This document shows positions 52,801 through 60,515 of a stretch of DNA of 64,000 nucleotides, piece by piece. The stretch comes from CANQDT01 sp051878935 (GTDB lineage Bacteria; Bacillota; Clostridia; Lachnospirales; Lachnospiraceae): contig JBJELB010000020.1 of the NCBI GenBank assembly GCA_051878935.1, positions 1 to 64,000 of the forward strand, given 5' to 3'. The first letter of the stretch is position 1. Each line of letters opens with the position of its first letter. Made by a program: the position numbers and the translations under genes. A model generated the notes under the pieces. It saw only the letters and a program-made list of their open reading frames with translations. It did no database searches and was not told the origin of the DNA.

Positions 52801-54969
52801 TGCCATCGTATCCTTATCGCGTACCATTTTAATGCTCTGATACTGATATTTGACCTCTGCCATAGCCGGATAAGGCTTGCGGTCAGACGACACGATACCA
52901 TTGCCACAGAAATATCCATCATTCGGAGAATCTCCCCAGTCACCGCCACTGGCAAGATATTCCGTAGCGCTGTTCATCAGCGGATTCGCAGCCGTCGGCT
53001 TCGTCCAAACCGATTGGTCAATATAATCCCAGATATAGCCGCCCTGCGCATGCTTCTGAGTTTCAAATACCCTGATATAGTTGTACAGACCTCCGGTCGC
53101 ATTACCGACAGAATGGTTATACTCACATAAAACATACGGTTTATCTATGACCTTACAACGGGCTTCTACGATTTCCGGATACGCATACATATCCGACCAC
53201 ATATCCCAGTTCTCCGAATCCTGCTGGTTATGTGTCGGGCGCATCGTATCCAGCTCATGCATTCGTTCCTGGCATGCTCGCTCTACGGAGCCTGTACCAC
53301 TCTCGTTACCGACTGACCAGATGACCACACTCGGATGATTATAATCCCTGTGCATAAAAGTCGTAATCCGGTCTAAGTTATTTTCTAACCAGTCCTCACG
53401 GTCTCCCGGAATCTTGACATTTCCGGTTGTGTTATGAACGTCTCCATGCGACTCGATATTACATTCGTCCATCACATAGATTCCATATTCATCACACAAT
53501 TCATAAAACAACGGATCGTTGCCATAATGCGATGTCCTGACAGAATTGATATTGTTTTCTTTCATGAGTTCAATATCTTTCCGCATCAATTCTTCCGGTA
53601 TATATCTTCCGGTGTCAGGATTCGTTTCATGGCGGTTCACACCCTGGATATAAATGCGTTTTCCATTGATCTGCATCACCTCATCCCGGATGACAAATTC
53701 CCGGAAACCGACTCTGGTGCTGACAGTTTCTACCACCTGACCGTCCTTTTCCAGTGTGATCACCGCTTTATACAGATTCGGCTTCTCTGCAGACCATAAT
53801 TTCGGATTTTCAATCGTTTTCGATAATACTACCTGTGCTTCCGGATTGTCCAATGCGTATTTCATGTCTGCATCATACTGCCCATAATAATCCTTCGCTG
53901 TATCATAGTTGAACTCTCCCACCACATTGGAAAACGCAGCAACAGGGGTAGTGGATGCCATGGCATCCCAGTCATATAAACGGGTGCGAACTGTATAACC
54001 GTCGGTTGCCTGATTTCCTATATTCTCAACATTGACACGAACCTGAAGATTGGACTTCGTATAATCCTGATTCTCAAATAAGGTATCAACTTTGAAATCC
54101 CTTATATGTACTTTTGGGACTGCATAGAGATAAGCATCACGGAAAATACCGGACAACCGGATAAAATCCTGGTCATCGCAGATGCTTGCATCGGACCAGC
54201 GATATACACGAAGAGCAATCTTATTCTCTGTCACACCGTCACAGGTTATATAATCGGTAATGTCAAACTCTGCACCGGAATAACTGTCCTCCGAGTATCC
54301 TACATACTGACCGTTTACCCAGATATAATAAGCGGACTCGACGCCTTCAAAATTCAATAAAATTTCGCGTCCATCCCAATCCTTCGGTACGGTAAAGGTA
54401 CGGATATAATGTCCCACCGGGTTATAATTGGTTGGCGCCGCCTGATTGTAGATTTCCGTTACCCCATTCCATGTCAGCTTGTCCCACGGATAATAGTAAT
54501 TGCGATAGATTGGATAATCACCAAATGGAGACGCATCCTTGTTGTAAGCATCTACCTGCCAGTTGGAAGGAACGATGATATTCCCCCAACTGTCATCCAT
54601 CACAAAATCGGTCTTATAAAAATCGCAAACACCATATTCGGAATCATTGACATGTGATGGTGACATGACCAGTTTAAACTGCCAGTCATCACACTCTTCT
54701 CTTCCGCCTTCTTCATAAGAACTACGCAATGACTGATAGTATTTTGCATCTTTCCGATTCATTCGTAATGCTTCTGTGTCATTTGCATAAGTCATATACG
54801 TCGCATGAGCCCCCCGGCGATTTACCTGATAGATATGCGGACTGGCATACCACTCCATCCCCGGTTCCGGTTCCCATACGGTTTCTACTGCTTCAAATGC
54901 ACTTACACTCATTATTGTCATACTAAATAACGCAACAATGCTACCAAAAAATTTAGCCCATTTTCTCAT
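49816..54969 (-). CDS. Giant secreted GH2 beta-galactosidase with CBM6-like modules, InlB-type repeat and dockerin (1717 aa)
   Basis: Signal peptide about 1-24. The GH2 core follows: sugar-binding domain (GHYIRTFTVPKDWDGREI, GYSEDSYSGAEFDIT), Ig domain, and TIM barrel with VNRHETNPDTGR, acid/base in IWSVGNESGTG and nucleophile in YVLCEYNHSVGN, then the LacZ small-chain-like beta domains (AFVPQIGMKMTLP, GVGGYDPGMQ). After this come a CBM6-like module (FYLGTIDMKG), an InlB B-repeat-like domain (GYQVKDVLVNGESIG), another CBM6-like module (FYLGEMDVAGL) and the C-terminal dockerin (GDVNMDGKVTAVDA, ADYDGDNSLTQDD). Start at 54969 with AGGAGGA. It likely removes beta-galactose from galactan or arabinogalactan. 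Upstream, CTCCTA/TAGGAG can pair around the leader. Confidence 0.93.
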   Translation of the reverse strand: MRKWAKFFGSIVALFSMTIMSVSAFEAVETVWEPEPGMEWYASPHIYQVNRRGAHATYMTYANDTEALRMNRKDAKYYQSLRSSYEEGGREECDDWQFKLVMSPSHVNDSEYGVCDFYKTDFVMDDSWGNIIVPSNWQVDAYNKDASPFGDYPIYRNYYYPWDKLTWNGVTEIYNQAAPTNYNPVGHYIRTFTVPKDWDGREILLNFEGVESAYYIWVNGQYVGYSEDSYSGAEFDITDYITCDGVTENKIALRVYRWSDASICDDQDFIRLSGIFRDAYLYAVPKVHIRDFKVDTLFENQDYTKSNLQVRVNVENIGNQATDGYTVRTRLYDWDAMASTTPVAAFSNVVGEFNYDTAKDYYGQYDADMKYALDNPEAQVVLSKTIENPKLWSAEKPNLYKAVITLEKDGQVVETVSTRVGFREFVIRDEVMQINGKRIYIQGVNRHETNPDTGRYIPEELMRKDIELMKENNINSVRTSHYGNDPLFYELCDEYGIYVMDECNIESHGDVHNTTGNVKIPGDREDWLENNLDRITTFMHRDYNHPSVVIWSVGNESGTGSVERACQERMHELDTMRPTHNQQDSENWDMWSDMYAYPEIVEARCKVIDKPYVLCEYNHSVGNATGGLYNYIRVFETQKHAQGGYIWDYIDQSVWTKPTAANPLMNSATEYLASGGDWGDSPNDGYFCGNGIVSSDRKPYPAMAEVKYQYQSIKMVRDKDTMANLLEKKQVDIVNNFLFTNANEYTATWELYEDHRLVSKGTFTDEDMDIAPMTTKTVSVPYELPIALKADARYYLNITLVQKEKYDWAEKTLQITKDQIEFDTNDVQSLGLKLDDFAKTLSVAESDTQVTISNDDVTVVVDKTTGYITQYTCQGMDLIANGDGPAPSLARPMVGNARNFNLVKQATSEFEKADQNPSDVKVSVSATGDELGYVTVTAESSLKSKSPCTLTYLIMSNGDIKVTQKVTPTTTSATFVPQIGMKMTLPASFEKMQWYGRGNQEAGRQESYIDRKAGTPIGIYTGMVSEQLADYRMSQETGNKTDVRWAAFTDESGKGLMVVADNTVDVKALHYTYDQLSQGKHPEYLRANDEITLEVNQVQIGVGGYDPGMQKHICETRYLLDVNKEYEYAYTLKPLTTVKTTEELDTESLRIVRGSYRYRVADASEVDIQDISIAQDGTVSVTVTSSKDRNLKVTAGNYDGVTLTNPVTVTKAVAGEKEETILLSFPWESMDTLKLKVEDADTGDVYLTDAVSEDEEADETADPDVLQFEDWFESGWTANPATISISNQDGTTRIVVDNTKKDDVFYLGTIDMKGVAQFEVCAALKSGSTQVTYYAVPETSFEADKMREMTKAQVMALLTSETLIADMNMPATGAYTTFAESKTAVTQSLEGNYGIFVKLTPSGTWGGNFDYVRVIRMSEETQFATLTIAGPEHGILQLYQGGDAVENGASIAHGETITVKAKAYLGYQVKDVLVNGESIGYDVTKDDNTFAMPTEDAEIQVVYEALQTDENGTVTVPFNYSSFVERIAGTNGILTGETLDSTQNSPIFYLGEMDVAGLKEISYRYTAKGNGGAVLRMVALDEYTTDAGVVRAATDHILSEVTTESTAGWNKEDAVTTAGAVTASLTGKKHLYMVFDKSGWCGNYYQINFTYDTNPAIGKGDVNMDGKVTAVDALLALQYVNGTYTPTDAQKEAADYDGDNSLTQDDVTAILDEAVQK

Positions 54970-55070
54970 GCGTATTCCTCCTCCTAGTTTTCTACCTCTT
55001 ATTATAAGATTCTTAGGAGAAAAAAACATAGGTTTTTTGCATAAGATAATGGACTAATTCGACATCTGTT

Positions 55071-55931
55071 TTATGGATTAATCTTTTCCAAAAGCTGCTT
55101 CCGGTAATCACTTGGAGTCATTCCGGTTGTCTTTTTAAAGATTCTGCTAAAATAAAATGCATCCTGATATCCCACATAGGTTCCTACATCTGCAATCGAA
55201 TAATGCAGATTCTTCAGATATTCTTTTGCTTTTTTTATACGCAGATCAATCAGATATTGTTGTGGCGTCTTGCCTGTTATTTTCTTAAATTGACGCTCGT
55301 ATTGGCGAAAACTCATGCCCCAATTTTCTGCTTCCTCATGAAACGATATCTTTTGACTAAAAATCTGATTGATATAATGAATCGAACCGGAAATGGAATT
55401 GGTAAAGCATTTATCCTGCTCTAAATTCATATTGATTCTGCCTCGATTCATCATGCCTAACAAAACGGTGAGATATGCTTCTGCAAGCTGCTCATAGCAT
55501 TCTTTTTTGTTTTGTAATTCCAAAATGATTTTTTCAAAAACTTCTGTATATTCGTAAGAGATACCTACTGATATCACAGGTTCTTCCAGCAGATCAAAGT
55601 CCTGCAGATGACTTGCTCCTCTGATAGCATTGATATGAATCCAATAGATATCCGCCTGATCCTTTTTATCAAAATAATAATCCTGCATCTCATGTGGTCG
55701 ATAAATATAGATATTACCTGCATCAACTTTCTGGTAGCCCTTTTCCCCTTTAAAATAAGCTACACCATTATATACATACAGAATCTGATAATCCGCTCTT
55801 CCATTTTCACGTTTAGTTTCCGAGCGTTCTCGGCGCAATGGTTTAGAGTGGCCACAAGCATGAACTGTTACCGTACCTGTCTCATCGATAAAATTTTGAT
55901 CCTCGCTATGATAACCTGCAAAATACATCAT
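55071..55931 (-). CDS. AraC-family transcriptional regulator (286 aa)
   Basis: Cupin-like N-terminus (LYVYNGVAYFKGEKG, IYWIHINAIRG) and C-terminal HTH pair: FHEEAENWGMSFRQYERQFKKITG and IADVGTYVGYQDAFYFSRIFKKTTGMTPSDYRKQ. It lies between the small dockerin gene upstream (51-base gap) and the giant GH2 downstream (101-base gap), and all three share one strand. It may control the GH2 and the GH30 units. Its final helix is the best match in this window for the remnant at 43687. Confidence 0.93.
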   Translation of the reverse strand: MMYFAGYHSEDQNFIDETGTVTVHACGHSKPLRRERSETKRENGRADYQILYVYNGVAYFKGEKGYQKVDAGNIYIYRPHEMQDYYFDKKDQADIYWIHINAIRGASHLQDFDLLEEPVISVGISYEYTEVFEKIILELQNKKECYEQLAEAYLTVLLGMMNRGRINMNLEQDKCFTNSISGSIHYINQIFSQKISFHEEAENWGMSFRQYERQFKKITGKTPQQYLIDLRIKKAKEYLKNLHYSIADVGTYVGYQDAFYFSRIFKKTTGMTPSDYRKQLLEKINP

Positions 55932-55981
55932 TTTCTCCTATCAATCCTATCATAATGATATTACATCAAATGGATTCATCT

Positions 55982-56536
55982 CTATACTGAAACTGCAAGC
56001 TGCAAAATTGCTAATGCATCTAACATATTAATCTCCTCATCTGCGTAGGCATTCGCATATTGAAACTCTCCCTCTGTCACAGTATCCTGTTCTATTAATT
56101 CTAATACCAATAATGCATCAATCGCTGTGATTTTCCTATCTGCATTGACATCTCCGACTTGTCTGGCATCTCCTATCGGAAATGTAGCTACAAGTGTTCG
56201 TTGTCCCAGTGCTTTGGCACCAATGTATACCGAGTATACCTCATCGGTATCATCTGGGATATGCGCTTTCATCTTGATATCGGTAACTGCTACACCTTCA
56301 TCATTTGTTGTAAGCTGATCGATATATACGATATCTTCTTCCTGATACATATCACCGCATACAACTACCATCGCCACCTCAGCATTGGCTAATTCCGGGT
56401 TTGTAATCTGAAACTGCGGATAGGTACCTGTTACTGTTACCTGATACAATTCCTCTGCTGATACGGAACTCATTATAGAAAGCAGCGACACGACCATGCA
56501 AATATATGTTATAAAACGTTTCTTACCAAACTTCAT
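55982..56536 (-). CDS. Small secreted dockerin protein (184 aa)
   Basis: Signal peptide about 1-27, one beta-rich domain of about 90 residues (LYQVTVTGTYPQFQI, VYSVYIGAKALGQRTLVATFPIG) with no catalytic motif I know, then a dockerin (GDVNADRKITAIDALLVLEL, ADEEINMLDALAIL). The first calcium loop (DVNADRKITAID) looks intact, while the second (ANAYADEEINMLDA) has lost some ligands. It lies 14 bases downstream of the GH30-GH43 gene. It could be a non-catalytic adaptor or substrate-binding component. Confidence 0.8.
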   Translation of the reverse strand: MKFGKKRFITYICMVVSLLSIMSSVSAEELYQVTVTGTYPQFQITNPELANAEVAMVVVCGDMYQEEDIVYIDQLTTNDEGVAVTDIKMKAHIPDDTDEVYSVYIGAKALGQRTLVATFPIGDARQVGDVNADRKITAIDALLVLELIEQDTVTEGEFQYANAYADEEINMLDALAILQLAVSV

Positions 56537-56550
56537 ATCACAAGTCCCCC

Positions 56551-59500
56551 TTAATAATTTTCCAACAGCGCATCATATTCTGTCTTCGTAATCGGAATAA
56601 TGGTACCATGACGTAATTTCACATCGGATGTAAATCCGGATGGCGCTGTAAATACACCGGAACTGATATCGTCGGTAACACGAGGACGGTATCCACTATT
56701 ACTGGAGAAAAAGTCTACATACAATGCCCACTGTTTTCCATTGATCATACGAAATGCAGTTGGTCCTTCGCAATCATCAATCGGTGTGAAGCTTTCCTGC
56801 AAGGTCCATGTTCCGGATGAATCAGTCGCTGTCTCACAGATTACCGCTGTTTGCGATTCATCCTTTGAATAACGATAATACACACCATCTGCTTCGATTA
56901 TCGTAGAATCGATAATATCATTCTCCTTCTCCACATACATCTCCGGTTCTGTAAATGTCACAAAATCTCTGGTATAGGAACGATAGATACGATGCTTACG
57001 TTTGCTATCTCCTGTTAACTGAAGATTCGAAGCCCAGAATACCATATAGGCACCCTTCTTCTCATCCCATACACTTTCCGGTGCCCATGCACAGCCTGCA
57101 CCCTCCGGTGCAATCTCTACCATGCGTTGTTCACTCCAATTCACCAGATCCGTAGATTCCCATACCATGATAGAATGAGAACCACTCGAATTCGCTCTGC
57201 CCCAATCCTGTTTACCATCTTCTGTCAGATTGTTATAAATCGATAAATCTGTAGCAATCATGTAGAATTTATCCCCTTCCGGAGACCGGATGATATGAGG
57301 ATCCCGAAGTCCCTTCTCACCCATGCTACTGCGAAGAATTGGCTGACTATCATTTAACAAGGTCCACTTCAAGGCATCGGTCGACACGGAAAAATAAATC
57401 TGTTCATCATCTTCCGAGGACTCAGATCCTACAAAGTGAGTAAAGAGATACGCATATGCCTCTTCTGTTTCACTTTGCGCCTTCACGGTTACTGTATATT
57501 CTTTTGTTATCATTGGTTGTGCCACCTTGGTGACCGGTTTACTTAATGGTGTCATATTCTCATCCCATACAAATACTTTTACATCATCACTATCTATAGC
57601 ATCCTCAAAACCTCCTGCCTCTTCCAAGGAACAATCCTTCATCTGACCATATCGGTCATATAATACCGTAATTGGTTTTGCCGTTTCGTTATCAGCCCAT
57701 AATTGATAGGAACCTGCATCATAATCGGTTAATAACACCGGCTGTCTTGAATACGCATTTACAGATAACGTAACCTCAGTATCTTCACTCGGCCTGGTTA
57801 CTACACCATCGGTTGTTATGATACTGTCATCGGAAGTATCCCAGATCAAACTCAATCCGCTATATTCTGTCGGCATATTAAGATTGCCATATACTTCTTC
57901 TGATGGAATCAGTCCCTCTAACTTATCTGCCCCTTCTATCACAAAGGTTGTAATAGAATTCGGAGCTAATGTAGTTGTTAATGTATCATTCTCTAATGCT
58001 ACATCAGTCAAAGAGCGAAGGTTCTCACCTGCCGCCAAGCTGCCGCTCGTACGAACTGCTGTCGCTGTATCTCCTAAATAATCAAAATCCGATAATACGT
58101 AGCTGTATTTTTGCACCTCTGCGGTATCATTAATCGCAACAATGGTCACTCTGCCGGTATCCGGCTGATATGCCACCATCAGATTATCACCGGACTCGGT
58201 AATGATATCCCCAGGATGAATATATTTCGTAAATTGTGCATACGCATAATATTTTTTATTTGGTGTAAAGGTATTGTCATCATGATTCGTAAGACCTAAT
58301 CCCCAAGTCGGCAGACTCTTATCGGTTGTCTCCGAGGAAACCGTAGAATTGCTGTCGAAATGCTTATCCGTTACCTGCCAGATGATCCAGGCAGATGCTT
58401 CGGTACCTTCTACGTCCTCCATCAGATGCTGTGCAAAGCCTAATGGTAATGACATATCGCCAGCATCCACACCGGCACTCCAATCACCATTATCCACCTC
58501 ATCCATCCAAAGCTCGCTCTTGCCTTTTTCCTCTACCAGATTGGCAAAGGTTTCCCGATTGCCATCCCAATCTGCCGAATAGGTATGAAAATTCACACGG
58601 TCAATCGTTGCCATCGCTTCGTCCGACAAACCGTTTAGAGAACGTTTCATAAAACTAAATCTGCCATCATCAGTAGCTGAGATAGGAATGTCAGACACAC
58701 CTTTTTTGCGCATCGCTGCTTCTAATTCTACTAACATCGTAGATTGATGGTCCAAACTGTAAAAATTACAGCCTTCCTGTTTATTATTAAAGCCCTTCCA
58801 AGAACCATTAAAACTACCACCACCATTCTGTGGCTCATTCATCGGTTCCAAGCTAACAAAATCAATATTCTCTTCTTCACGAAAATGCTTTACCACTTCT
58901 GCTAAAAAGTCAGCAAAATCATTATAACTGTCTTCTCTTAGATTATCAACATCCGTTCCCGAACCGCCACTGCTACAACCGGTTTTGGTCATAAAGTAAG
59001 GTGGAGAATTAGAGAATGCTTCCACCTGTACATCCGGATTCAATGCCAGAATTTTCTTCATGACATTGACCTGATTGTAATCTGCATCCCAGTTATAATA
59101 GGTATTGCCCTCATAATTCCAAGTGCCATCCTCATTCTGCGTCGCATCTTCCGTTAATTTTAACAGTCCCGGCATCTTGGAGTCCGAGCGAGCAATATGG
59201 TTATGTGTTGGATCATCGCCACCACCAATGTTATAACGAGCGATATCCAATCCTAAGCCCTCCTCACCAAAAAACTGCTCTACCAAACGATCACTTAATT
59301 CTTCATTATAACCGGTACGATTCGCCCACCAACACAAGGTCGTTCCCCAGCCTTCAAAAATTCCATCATGAAATCTGGAGTTTGGTTTCTGTTTTAAAAC
59401 AATTCGAATCGGATCATCTGCATTCCTTTCATAGTTGAGCATCAGATAATCATAGTTTCCTGCCCAAGAACTATCTGAGTTGTTGGTAATCTTCATAAAC

Positions 59501-59976
59501 AAACCATAAATTCCGGTACGCTCTGCAATCACAACCTCTGCATCTGTAAAGGTTGTCCAACTGTCTGTTGCTTCTAATGTAACACTGCCAATCGCTTCCG
59601 TATCCGGAACACTCGGTGTCACATCCGTTGTGTAAGTCACACCACCAACAAGAGCATAAAAGGTAAGTGTCGGTGTCTTCGTCTGTGTGGAAGCATGAAC
59701 TGTGATAGACTTTAGACTGTCAAAATCGATGTCGCCTAAATATACCAACATATTTTTCTTCGTCGAATCAATCATACTGCCTGAATTTTTACCGCTCCCC
59801 CATATGATACTCTCATCATTCTCAAACTCAAGCTTTTCTGAAACTATCGTTGTCGTCACTTCTTCCGCCTCTGTATCTTCTGCTACAACAATCAACGACG
59901 CATTTCCAATTACGCTTGATAGTAAGAACAAGAAAGCAAGTATCACACTCATTACTCGTTTCATCCTGTTCATCAT
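56551..59976 (-). CDS. Secreted GH30-type endo-beta-1,6-galactanase fused to a GH43-like domain (1141 aa)
   Basis: Signal peptide about 1-32, a CBM6-like module (about 45-185, MLVYLGDIDFDSL, AGNYDYLML), then a GH30 TIM barrel (about 190-640) with FEGWGTTLCWWANRTGYN, ARYNIGGGDDPTH, acid/base in SLEPMNEPQNGG and nucleophile in LWMDEVDNGD. The GWGTTLCWWA start is characteristic of GH30 endo-beta-1,6-galactanases. After a beta domain and an Ig-like bacterial repeat (about 690-765) comes a GH43-like propeller (about 820-1141: GLRDPHIIRSPEGDKFY, CAWAPESVWD, IDDCEGPTAFRMING), probably an arabinofuranosidase or galactosidase. No dockerin. Start at 59976 with AAAGGATGG. Together it would attack type II arabinogalactan. 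Confidence 0.88.
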   Translation of the reverse strand: MMNRMKRVMSVILAFLFLLSSVIGNASLIVVAEDTEAEEVTTTIVSEKLEFENDESIIWGSGKNSGSMIDSTKKNMLVYLGDIDFDSLKSITVHASTQTKTPTLTFYALVGGVTYTTDVTPSVPDTEAIGSVTLEATDSWTTFTDAEVVIAERTGIYGLFMKITNNSDSSWAGNYDYLMLNYERNADDPIRIVLKQKPNSRFHDGIFEGWGTTLCWWANRTGYNEELSDRLVEQFFGEEGLGLDIARYNIGGGDDPTHNHIARSDSKMPGLLKLTEDATQNEDGTWNYEGNTYYNWDADYNQVNVMKKILALNPDVQVEAFSNSPPYFMTKTGCSSGGSGTDVDNLREDSYNDFADFLAEVVKHFREEENIDFVSLEPMNEPQNGGGSFNGSWKGFNNKQEGCNFYSLDHQSTMLVELEAAMRKKGVSDIPISATDDGRFSFMKRSLNGLSDEAMATIDRVNFHTYSADWDGNRETFANLVEEKGKSELWMDEVDNGDWSAGVDAGDMSLPLGFAQHLMEDVEGTEASAWIIWQVTDKHFDSNSTVSSETTDKSLPTWGLGLTNHDDNTFTPNKKYYAYAQFTKYIHPGDIITESGDNLMVAYQPDTGRVTIVAINDTAEVQKYSYVLSDFDYLGDTATAVRTSGSLAAGENLRSLTDVALENDTLTTTLAPNSITTFVIEGADKLEGLIPSEEVYGNLNMPTEYSGLSLIWDTSDDSIITTDGVVTRPSEDTEVTLSVNAYSRQPVLLTDYDAGSYQLWADNETAKPITVLYDRYGQMKDCSLEEAGGFEDAIDSDDVKVFVWDENMTPLSKPVTKVAQPMITKEYTVTVKAQSETEEAYAYLFTHFVGSESSEDDEQIYFSVSTDALKWTLLNDSQPILRSSMGEKGLRDPHIIRSPEGDKFYMIATDLSIYNNLTEDGKQDWGRANSSGSHSIMVWESTDLVNWSEQRMVEIAPEGAGCAWAPESVWDEKKGAYMVFWASNLQLTGDSKRKHRIYRSYTRDFVTFTEPEMYVEKENDIIDSTIIEADGVYYRYSKDESQTAVICETATDSSGTWTLQESFTPIDDCEGPTAFRMINGKQWALYVDFFSSNSGYRPRVTDDISSGVFTAPSGFTSDVKLRHGTIIPITKTEYDALLENY

Positions 59977-60307
59977 TTTGAAATTCCATCCTTTCACATT
60001 GATAATATATACTACTTAAAAGATAATCTATGAAAGAACGGAATTCCATGGACTGTTTTGCTCATCATATGCACTTTTTCGTCATGCGTTGTTAAATAAA
60101 AAGCAACCTAAAGGTTAATGGTAGAACGAGAAACTAGCAACCGCAAAATTAGCATTTATCTCGCACACTCTTTAACATATACTGTGCCCGTTCTGCTGTG
60201 AGTTCAAAATGTCGTTGAAGTTTAAATACGATAGTATCCCACATCAAATTATAAAAAGAAGTCCGGCACCATACAATGCCAGACTCCTAATCATCGCATA
60301 TTCAAAT
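59977..60307. other. Intergenic stretch upstream of the GH30 gene
   Basis: 331 bases without a gene I can support. A short minus-strand frame (60149-60244, 31 codons, MWDTIVFKLQRHFELTAERAQ) looks like the end of some helical protein, without a recognised family or good ribosome binding site. The terminator at 60260-60285 lies at the right end. The region next to the GH30 start should hold its promoter, but no clear -35/-10 pair was identified. Confidence 0.5.
60260..60285 (-). terminator. Terminator after the small gene at 60308
   Basis: AGTCTGGCA and TGCCGGACT pair over 9 bp (one G-U) with an 8-base loop, then TCTTTTTATAA on the minus strand. It lies 22 bases past the small gene stop and ends the unit coming from the right edge. 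Confidence 0.85.
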
Positions 60308-60478
60308 TCATTCCCAAATGTTTGTTGCTTGTGCTGCAGACACATCTGTAACTTCTATCCAACTATCAGCAGTTGTATTAAGTGTCATAAGTTTCACTTC
60401 TGTCTGACTTGCTGTAATAATCTCAGCAACTTCAAATTCAACACTTACCATCTCCGGAGCAATATATACTTTCTTCAT
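60308..60478 (-). CDS. Small MKKxYxxPE-type protein, copy 2 (56 aa)
   Basis: Minus-strand ATG at 60478 with AAAGGATG upstream, stop at 60308, and a strong terminator 22 bases on, so it is very likely expressed. The sequence begins MKKVYIAPEMVSVEFEVAEI and goes on to ITAS, matching the 58-aa protein at 43470 in the first 22 positions (MKKxYxxPE, then x-V-x-x-x-x-x-D/E-V/I-I-T). Its second half has TTADSWIEVTDVSAA, recalling the tails of two large dockerin proteins. It follows the gene at 60516 with 37 bases between. No signal peptide. Function unknown. Confidence 0.7.
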   Translation of the reverse strand: MKKVYIAPEMVSVEFEVAEIITASQTEVKLMTLNTTADSWIEVTDVSAAQATNIWE

Positions 60479-60515
60479 ATCACGTTCATCCTTTCGTTAT
60501 ATTCATTCTAACCTG

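Noticed and set aside
60149..60244. Short minus-strand frame MWDTIVFKLQRHFELTAERAQ...
   Set aside because: Could be the end of a lost gene, but no family was recognised and no ribosome binding site is convincing, so it is only mentioned in the gap entry.
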